Assembly (NCBI GenBank): GCA_911728455.2
Contig: OU452222.1
Span: 15,665,201 to 15,729,200 of the forward strand
Origin: Marthasterias glacialis
Lineage: Eukaryota > Echinodermata > Asteroidea > Forcipulatida > Asteriidae
Reading direction: 5' to 3'
Length of the DNA stretch: 64,000 nt
The notes under the pieces are model-generated. The model worked only from the letters and a program-made list of their open reading frames with translations. It was not told where the DNA came from and did no database searches. Positions 55,823 through 64,000 of the stretch are shown piece after piece. Numbering within the stretch: the first letter of the stretch is position 1; every line of letters starts with the position of its first letter. A program made the position numbers and the translations under genes.

Positions 55823-56192
55823 GGTTATAATAGAAATTTTACATCAGGGGGCAAGGGTTGGGTGTGATTTCAAGAGGTTTATCTGATCGGTTAAAACCAG
55901 GGCGAAGTTTCACAAAGTTGCTAAGCGCTGAAAAAACAGAGCTGCTGAAACGGGTTACCAGCCAAACTGCAAAGTACTGTTACATTGCTGATGGCTGGTA
56001 CTATTTTTTATTCATTAATAAATTGTGCTTTGACATCTCTAAGAAATTTGGCCTTGGAGTGTTTGTAACAATCAGAGGTTGAAGTAGTTAATTTACTTCA
56101 GCTTGTTATATGGTACAGCATTTATTGGGGGGCATGGGGGGGAGGGAGGGGGAGTATAACGGAATTTGCGAGGGTCAAACTTCAATGTATAC
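55823..56192 (+). other. UTP4: UTP4 3' UTR and flank
   Basis: The 3' UTR probably runs from the stop to soon after the AATAAA at 56017. A G-rich run lies at 56128-56155. No further gene. Confidence 0.5.
56017..56022 (+). promoter_or_regulatory. UTP4: Candidate polyadenylation signal AATAAA
   Basis: Canonical AATAAA about 195 nt after the stop codon, followed at about 25-45 nt by T/G-rich sequence (TTTGGCCTTGGAGTGTTTGT). Use as the cleavage signal is inferred. Confidence 0.6.
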
Positions 56193-56310
56193 TGAAAGCC
56201 CCTGGTCAACATTGGTAATGTGTCTGTTAAATCTTTCCATTCTTCCCACAAAATTAAGATATTTCTAACAAAACAAACCTGTGAAATGTTCAGCTCATCC
56301 TCTGCAACCA
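56193..56310. mobile_element. Family B MITE, 5' end only, next to satellite
   Basis: AAAGCCCCTGGTCAACATTGGTAA, then AGATATTTCTAACAAAACAAACCTGTGAAA matches the first 115 bp of family B. It then diverges, and the 312-bp satellite begins a few bases on. No matching 3' end is found after the array. Confidence 0.7.
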
Positions 56311-56320
56311 GGCAACTTCC

Positions 56321-59300
56321 TGACCATCAATTTAGACCATAAAATTGCACCTTCAAAAATGACCCAAAATTGATAAAAATGCTGGACCTACCCCTTGTGA
56401 TTTTTTCAATTTTTGGCCAAATTTTCAAGTTCTGTTTCATTCTATAAAATGAAGCAGGCATCCTCACTGATGCCATTTCTTATCACATAACCTACTGTAT
56501 TTTTCATATTTTTCAAGTTATTAAGGTTTTTTCCCCCAAATTAATGTGATATTTTGTCCGAAACTATCAATAATTCTCAAACTATACCTCAAAACATGTC
56601 TTAAGTTGAATAAAAAGTCCTCAGTAGTACCTACTGCATCATTTTAGACCATAAAATGGCACCTTCAAAAATGACCCAAAATTGATAAAAATGCTGGACT
56701 TACCCCTTGTGATTTTTTCAATTTTTGGCCAAATTTTCAAGTTCCATTTTATGCTATAAAATGAAGCAGGCATCCTCACTGATGCCATTTCTTATCACAT
56801 AACCTACTGCATATTTCATATTTTTCATGTTATTAAAGTTTTTCCCCCCCAAATAAATGTGATATTTTGTCCGAAACTATCAATAATTCCCAAACTAAAC
56901 CTCAAAACATGTCTTAAGTTGAATAAAAAGTCCTCAGTAGTACCTACTGCATCATTTTAGAGCATAAAATGGCACCTTCAAAAATGACCCAAAATTGATA
57001 AAAATGCTGGACTTACCCCTTGTGATTTTTTCAATTTTTGGCCAAATTTTCAAGTTCCGTTTTATGTTGTAAAATGAAGCAGGCATCCTCACTGATGCCA
57101 TTTCTTATCACATAACCTACTGCATCTTTCATATTTTTCAAGTTATTAAGGTTTTTTGCCCCAAATTAATGTGATATTTTGTCCGAAACTATCAATAATT
57201 CCCAAACTATACCTCAAAACATGTCTTAAGTTGAATAAAAAGTCCTCAGTAGTACCTACTGCATCTTTTTAGAGCATAAAATGGCACCTTCAAAAATGAC
57301 CCAAAATTGATAAAAATGCTGGACTTACCCCTTGTGATTTTTTCAATTTTTGGCCAAATTTTCAAGTTCCGTTTTATGCTATAAAATGAAGCAGGCATCC
57401 TCACTGATGCCATTTCTTATCACATAACCTACTGCATCTTTCATATTTTTCAAGTTATTAAGGTTTTTTGCCCCAAATTAATGTGATATTTTGTCCGAAA
57501 CTATCAATAATTCCCAAACTATACCTCAAAACATGTCTTAAGTTGAATAAAAAGTCCTCAGTAGTACCTACTGCATCTTTTTAGAGCATAAAATGGCACC
57601 TTCAAAAATGACCCAAAATTGATAAAAATGCTGGACTTACCCCTTGTGATTTTTTCAATTTTTGGCCAAATTTTCAAGTTCCGTTTTATGCTATAAAATG
57701 AAGCAGGCATCCTCACTGATGCCATTTCTTATCACATAACCTACTGCATCTTTCATATTTTTCAAGTTATTAAGGTTTTTTGCCCCAAATTAATGTGATA
57801 TTTTGTCCGAAACTATCAATAATTCCCAAACTATACCTCAAAACATGTCTTAAGTTGAATAAAAAGTCCTCAGTAGTACCTACTGCATCTTTTTAGAGCA
57901 TAAAATGGCACCTTCAAAAATGACCCAAAATTGATAAAAATGCTGGACTTACCCCTTGTGATTTTTTCAATTTTTGGCCAAATTTTCAAGTTCCGTTTTA
58001 TGCTATAAAATGAAGCAGGCATCCTCACTGATGCCATTTCTTATCACATAACCTACTGCATCTTTCATATTTTTCAAGTTATTAAGGTTTTTTGCCCCAA
58101 ATTAATGTGATATTTTGTCCGAAACTATCAATAATTCCCAAACTATACCTCAAAACATGTCTTAAGTTGAATAAAAAGTCCTCAGTAGTACCTACTGCAT
58201 CTTTTTAGAGCATAAAATGGCACCTTCAAAAATGACCCAAAATTGATAAAAATGCTGGACTTACCCCTTGTGATTTTTTCAATTTTTGGCCAAATTTTCA
58301 AGTTCCGTTTTATGCTATAAAATGAAGCAGGCATCCTCACTGATGCCATTTCTTATCACATAACCTACTGCATATTTCATATTTTTCAAATTATTAAGTT
58401 TTTTGCCCCAAATTAATGTGATATTTTGTCCGAAACTATCAATAATTTCCAAACTATACCTTAAAACATGTCTTAAGTTGAATAAAAAGTCCTCAGTAGT
58501 ACCTACTGCATCATTTTAGAGCATAAAATGGCACCTTCAAAAATGACCCAAAATTGATAAAAATGCTGGACTTACCCCTTGTGATTTTTTCAATTTTTGG
58601 CCAAATTTTCAAGTTCCGTTTTATGTTATAAAATGAAGCAGGCATCCTCACTGATGCCATTTCTTATCACATAACCTACTGCATCTTTCATATTTTTCAA
58701 GTTATTAAGGTTTTTTGCCCCAAATTAATGTGATATTTTGTCCGAAACTATCAATAATTCCCAAACTATACCTCAAAACATGTCTTAAGTTGTATAAAAA
58801 GTCCTCAGTAGTACCTACTGCATCATTTTAGAGCATAAAATGGCACCTTCAAAAATGACCCAAAATTGATAAAAATGCTGGACTTACCCCTTGTGATTTT
58901 TTCAATTTTTGGCCAAATTTTCAAGTTCCGTTTTATGCTATAAAATGAAGCAGGCATCCTCACTGATGCCATTTCTTATCACATAACCTACTGCATCTTT
59001 CATATTTTTCAAGTTATTAAGGTTTTTTGCCCCAAATTAATGTGATATTTTGTCCGAAACTATCAATAATTCCCAAACTATACCTCAAAACATGTCTTAA
59101 GTTGAATAAAAAGTCCTCAGTAGTACCTACTGCATCTTTTTAGAGCATAAAATGGCACCTTCAAAAATGACCCAAAATTGATAAAAATGCTGGACTTACC
59201 CCTTGTGATTTTTTCAATTTTTGGCCAAATTTTCAAGTTCTGTTTTATGCTATAAAATAAAGCAGGCATCCTCACTGATGCCATTTCTTATCACATAACC

Positions 59301-61446
59301 TACTGCATCTTTCATATTTTTCAAGTTATTAAGGTTTTTTGCCCCAAATTAATGTGATATTTTGTCCGAAACTATCAATAATTCCCAAACTATACCTCAA
59401 AACATGTCTTAAGTTGAATAAAAAGTCCTCAGTAGTACCTACTGCATCTTTTAAAAGAAAAAAATGGCACCTTCAAAAATGAACCAAAATTGATAAAAAT
59501 GCTGGACTTACCCCTTGTGATTTTTTCAATTTTGGGCCAAATTTTCAAGTTCCGTTTTATGCTATAAAATGAAGCAGGCATCCTCACTGATGCCATTTCT
59601 TATCACATAACCTACTGCATCTTTCATATTTTTCAAGTTATTAAGGTTTTTTGCCCCAAATTAATGTGATATTTTGTCCGAAACTATCAATAATTCCCAA
59701 ACTATACCTCAAAACATGTCTTAAGTTGAATAAAAAGTCCTCAGTAGTACCTACTGCATCTTTTAAAAGCAAAAAATGGCACCTTCAAAAATGAACCAAA
59801 ATTGATAAAAATGCTGGACTTACCCCTTGTGATTTTTTCAATTTTTGGCCAAATTTTCAAGTTCCGTTTTATGCTATAAAATGAAGCAGGCATCCTCACT
59901 GATGCCATTTCTTATCGCATAACCTACTGCATCTTTCATATTTTTCAAGTTATTAAGGTTTTTTGCCCCAAATAAATGTGATATTTTGTCCGAAACTATC
60001 AATAATTCCCAAACTATACCTCACAACATGTCTTAAGTTGAATAAAAAGTCCTCAGTAGTACCTACTGCATCATTTTAGACCATAAAATGGCACCTTCAA
60101 AAATGACTCAAAATTGATAAAAATGCTGGACTTACCCCTTGTGATTTTTTCAATTTTGGGCCAAATTTTCAAGTTCTGTTTTATGCTATAAAATGAAGCA
60201 GGCATCCTCACTGATGCCATTTCTTATCACATAACCTACTGCATCTTTCATATTTTTCAAGTTATTAAGGTTTTTTGCCCCAAATTAATGTGATATTTTG
60301 TCCGAAACTATCAATAATTCCCAAACTATACCTTAAAACATGTCTTAAGTTGAATAAAAAGTCCTCAGAAGTACCTACTGCATCATTTTAGAGCATAAAA
60401 TGGCACTTTCAAAAATGACCCAAAATTGATAAAAATGCTGGACTTACCCCTTGTGATTTTTTCAATTTTTGGCCAAATTTTCAAGTTCCGTTTTATGTTA
60501 TCAAATGAAGCAGGCATCCTCACTGATGCCATTTCTTATCACATAACCTACTGCATCTTTCATATTTTTCAAGTTATTAAGGTTTTTTGCCCCAAATTAA
60601 TGTGATATTTTGTCCGAAACTATCAATAATTCCCAAACTATACCTCAAAACATGTCTTAAGTTGAATAAAAAGTCCTCAGTAGTACCTACTGCATCTTTT
60701 TAGAGCATAAAATGGCACCTTCAAAAATGACCCAAAATTGATAAAAATGCTGGACTTACCCCTTGTGATTTTTTCAATTTTTGGCCAAATTTTCAAGTTC
60801 TGTTTTATGCTATAAAATGAAGCAGGCATCCTCACTGATGCCATTTCTTATCACATAACCTACTGCATCTTTCATATTTTTCAAGTTATTAAGGTTTTTT
60901 GCCCCAAATAAATGTGATATTTTGTCCGAAACTATCAATAATTTCCAAACTATACCTTAAAACCTGTCTTAAGTTGAATAAAAAGTCCTCAGTAGTACCT
61001 ACTTCATCATTTTAGAGCATAAAATGGCACCTTCAAAAATGACTCAAAATTGATAAAAATGCTGGACTTACCCCTTGTGATTTTTTCAATTTTTGGCCAA
61101 ATTTTCAAGTTCTGTTTTATGCTATAAAATGAAGCAGGCATCCTCACTGATGCCATTTCTTATCACATAACCTACTGCATCTTTCATATTTTTCAAGTTA
61201 TTAAGGTTTTTTGCCCCAAATTAATGTGATATTTTGTCCGAAACTATCAATAATTCCCAAACTATACCTTAAAACATGTCTTAAGTTGAATAAAAAGTCC
61301 TCAGAAGTACCTACTGCATCATTTTAGAGCATAAAATGGCACTTTCAAAAATGACCCAAAATTGATAAAAATGCTGGACTTACCCCTTGTGATTTTTTCA
61401 ATTTTTGGCCAAATTTTCAAGCTCTGTTTTATGCTATAAAATGAAG
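56321..61446 (+). repeat. Satellite: tandem array of a 312-bp unit, about 16.4 copies
   Basis: The anchor CTTCAAAAATGACCC (or close variants) occurs at 56351, 56663, 56976, 57288, 57600, 57912, 58224, 58535, 58847, 59159, 59471, 59783, 60095, 60407, 60719, 61031 and 61343; the step is 312 except for two single-base indels. Units at 57288, 57600 and 57912 look identical, while those at the left edge differ most. The unit is AT-rich, has stops in every frame and encodes nothing. Variants define subgroups (GACTCAAAATTG; GAACCAAAATTG; CACTTTC). The last unit stops mid-unit at 61446. The array lies 0.5 kb past UTP4. Confidence 0.97.
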
Positions 61447-62460
61447 CCAGGCCTTTCCAGCGTTCGTGCCATAGCCGCTGCCGAACCCGTTAGTCAGACA
61501 TGGTCGTATCTTCCTAAAATGATGCACAATCCCTTTAGCGTCTGTCTTGAAAAACACTGGAGACAAAATTGTTGATAGTCCAGGCACATTCATGAGGTCC
61601 TTCCTTCAATTAAATCCAGAGGAACGATTGGGTAATTTAATTAAGCCACTGCCCTGAGGCGTACTCCCCTGTTTTATAAGGGGGTTAAGGGAGGGGGTTA
61701 TGGAGCTCCGATTTCACCCCATGAGGTCATGTTTGATAACCTAATCAGTGCCTGCTTTAATTTGCATAAACTCGGACATTTATAAGAACAACCCAGTCTT
61801 TAGGAAAATTCCTTAGCAAAACACAGTTCTGCTTAAACTTAACATATTTTTCATTCAGATTTAGGTCGGGAGTATCTCCTTGAAATGAATGAATGTGCCA
61901 TTAAAGTCATTCAGTTTTACATCAGATTGAACTTGCATATTTGTGTATTCTTTACTTGTCTTTATGTAACAGAATTTAACATTTGGCAGTAGTAAATTCG
62001 TATTTTTACTGTGTAAATATGATGATTGTTTTATTTAGATTACTTATACGAGTTAATGCCTTGTATTTTGACCCAATAAGACACGACGCTGTCATAATCT
62101 CATACACAGGACTCATAGCTGTCTTGAATAGGCTTTCAATACACTGCTTGACTGCTTGTTTGCATTGAAATTGTTGGGCTGCTGAAATTTGAAACAATCA
62201 CAGTAGTAAACGTTGCTGTTCGCTAATCTTGGCCAAATGTTAAGATGGTTTTATGTATTCAGATGGCACATGGATCATTGCCGAGGCCCTTTTCCTTGTG
62301 ATACTTATTAATACGGAGAATTTACACAAAAATGCTGCCAACATGTTAGTTATCGTCCATATTCCAAAACTCTTAAAAGTATTGGGCTGTAACTTGAAGT
62401 ACAAACCGTCTCGGTAGTCCGTTTACATCAAATCACACCAGAAATTTTAGTTGATATTTG
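61447..62460. other. Gene-free spacer between the two arrays
   Basis: No exon or known repeat is recognised. Confidence 0.5.
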
Positions 62461-63125
62461 ACGCAGGAACTGTGAGTAACAACACATCCAAGATGGCGGC
62501 TTCCATGGGAACTGAGTACAGATATAAGAGATCTTACGTGCAGATATAAGAGATCCTACATGCCTAATGGAGTGTGGGGCAACTACTACATGTGTAGGGG
62601 TTCACACTATCTAGTACTAAGTAGCTAATCACTAGAGGTACAACTTGCCTATCGTTAGTGTCCAAAATGACATCAATTACCAAAAATCATGAAAGGTTTA
62701 TCCGAGAGAAACTAGTTTGACCTAAAACCTTCGTACTCCAGAAACCCTCACTGGTTTTGACGATATACCCTCGTCCCAAAACACCTTCCACAGGTGTGTC
62801 GTCATGCAGCAAGTGTGCTCTCTTTTAATGTTTATTCTTAATGTTTGAAGGAGGGAAATCAGTGACATATTACTTGGGGGGTTACCAAAAAGTAGGTAGA
62901 AGCTTTTGAGGGGCTCTGGTGTCTGCCTGATCTGCAACTTGACATTTTGGGGACAAGTTTCTGTTTTCAACCGTAATCTTCATTGGAAACTAGAAGCTGC
63001 TTGCCGCAGGAACTGTGAATAACAACACACCCAAGATGGCAGCTTCCATGGGAACTGAGTACATACAAGCGATCCTACATGCCTAATGGAGTATAGAGTT
63101 TCACACTATCTAGTACTAAGAAGCC
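62461..63125 (+). repeat. Direct duplication of about 120-170 bp
   Basis: CGCAGGAACTGTGAGTAAC...CAAGATGGCGGCTTCCATGG with GGAACTGAGTACA, a CCTACATGCCTAATGGAGT block and TTCACACTATCTAGTACTAAG occurs at 62463-62630 and again, shortened, at 63005-63120. About 370 bp of unrelated sequence lies between the copies. Confidence 0.8.
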
Positions 63126-64000
63126 GGTGTTGTAAACTACAAATGGAGGAGGACTTGGGTAGGATCGTTTCAACCTAAACCCTACACATACAATATGCTA
63201 TACATCATCGTCATAGAACTTCACACTAGCTAGTACTAAGTGTTGTAACTACAAATGGAGGAAAACTTAGGTAGGATCGTTTCAACCTAGACCCTACACA
63301 TCCAATATGCTATACATCATCATAGAACTTCACACTAGCTAGTACTAAGTGTTGTACAAATGGAGAAAGACTTGGGTAGGATGGTTTCAACCTAGACCCT
63401 ACACATACAATATGCTATACATCATCGTCATAGAACTTCACACTAGCTAGTACTAAGTGTTGTAACTACAAATGGAGGAAGACTTGGGTAGGATCTTTTC
63501 AACCTAGACCCTACACATCCAATATGCTACACATCATCGTCATAGAACTTCACACTAGCTAGTACTAAGTGTTGTAACTACAAATGGAGGAAAACTTAGG
63601 TAGGATCGTTTCAAACTAGACCCTATAAATCAAATATGCTATACATCATCTTAGAACTTCACACTAGCTAGTACTAAGTGTTGTAACTACAAATGGAGGA
63701 AGACTTAGGTAGGATCATTTCAACCTAGACCCTACACATCCAATATGCTATACATCGTCACAGAACTTCTCACTAGCTAGTACTAAGTGTTGTAACTACA
63801 AATGGAGGAAGACTTAGGTAGGATCGTTTCAATTTAGACCCTACACATCCAATATGTTATACATTATCGTCATAGAACTTCACACTAGCTAGTACTAAGT
63901 GTTGTAACTACAAATGGAGGAAGACTTGGGTAGGATCTTTTCAACCTAGACCCTACACATCCAATATGCTACACATCATCGTCATAGAACTTCACACTAG
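63097..64000 (+). repeat. Tandem array, 109-112-bp unit, runs off the window
   Basis: TTCACACTAGCTAGTACTAAG, then TGTTGTAACTACAAATGGAGG, a GGTAGGATCGTTTCAACCTAGACCC block and CAATATGCTATACATCATC repeat with starts near 63221, 63330, 63438, 63550, 63659, 63768, 63880 and 63992. About 8 units are visible. Each holds the 10-bp palindrome ACTAGCTAGT. The unit is non-coding. Confidence 0.93.

Noticed and set aside
56321-61446. Regular repeats considered as a CRISPR array
   Set aside because: Units are 312 bp and contiguous with no variable spacers, in a eukaryotic intergenic setting.
62006-62197. Overlapping open frames on both strands near 62.1 kb
   Set aside because: Short, mutually overlapping and without homology.

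Overview
The window is eukaryotic nuclear DNA: AT-rich, intron-rich and full of short mobile elements. It looks like a marine invertebrate deuterostome, most likely an echinoderm (perhaps a sea star). That placement is an inference from the protein, which is close to vertebrate UTP4, and from the repeat landscape; it is not proven. One protein gene can be reconstructed in full. It is the plus-strand orthologue of UTP4/cirhin, a WD40 protein of the nucleolar small-subunit processome. It is spread over 16 coding exons from 2770 to 55822. All 15 introns are GT-AG, the exons join in frame to 696 codons plus stop (human UTP4 is 686 aa), and the C-terminus is the family's KKFGT.

Layout: 1-955 holds a broken MULE-like DDE transposase cut by the left edge. 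1293-1970 is a three-copy tandem repeat. 2755-55822 is UTP4, whose introns make up about 96% of the locus. Intron 1 carries a degenerate reverse-transcriptase relic that looks Penelope-like. Introns 2 to 15 carry two tRNA-derived SINE families and several non-autonomous, TIR-bounded element families. Intron 9 is 17.7 kb long and has no recognisable exon. Intron 11 holds a 750-bp polypurine minisatellite. A candidate polyadenylation signal lies at 56017. From 56321 to 61446 there is a homogeneous satellite of 312-bp units (about 16.4 copies), and from about 63097 to the right edge a second tandem array of 109-112-bp units.

The repeats cross-date one another. Element family A (520-640 bp, TTAA target sites, ends starting CCAGTTG) is inserted in a SINE at 15953, in a family C MITE at 28167 and against a family B MITE at 6521. 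Family B (about 300-335 bp, TTAA sites, ends starting AGCCCC) itself hosts two SINEs next to UTP4 exon 3. I found no CRISPR array, intact transposase, RNA gene or new multi-gene system. The parts most worth a second look are the TTAA element families with their nested insertions, the satellite with its partial 936-bp higher-order period, and the elements lying 20-33 bp from UTP4 splice sites.
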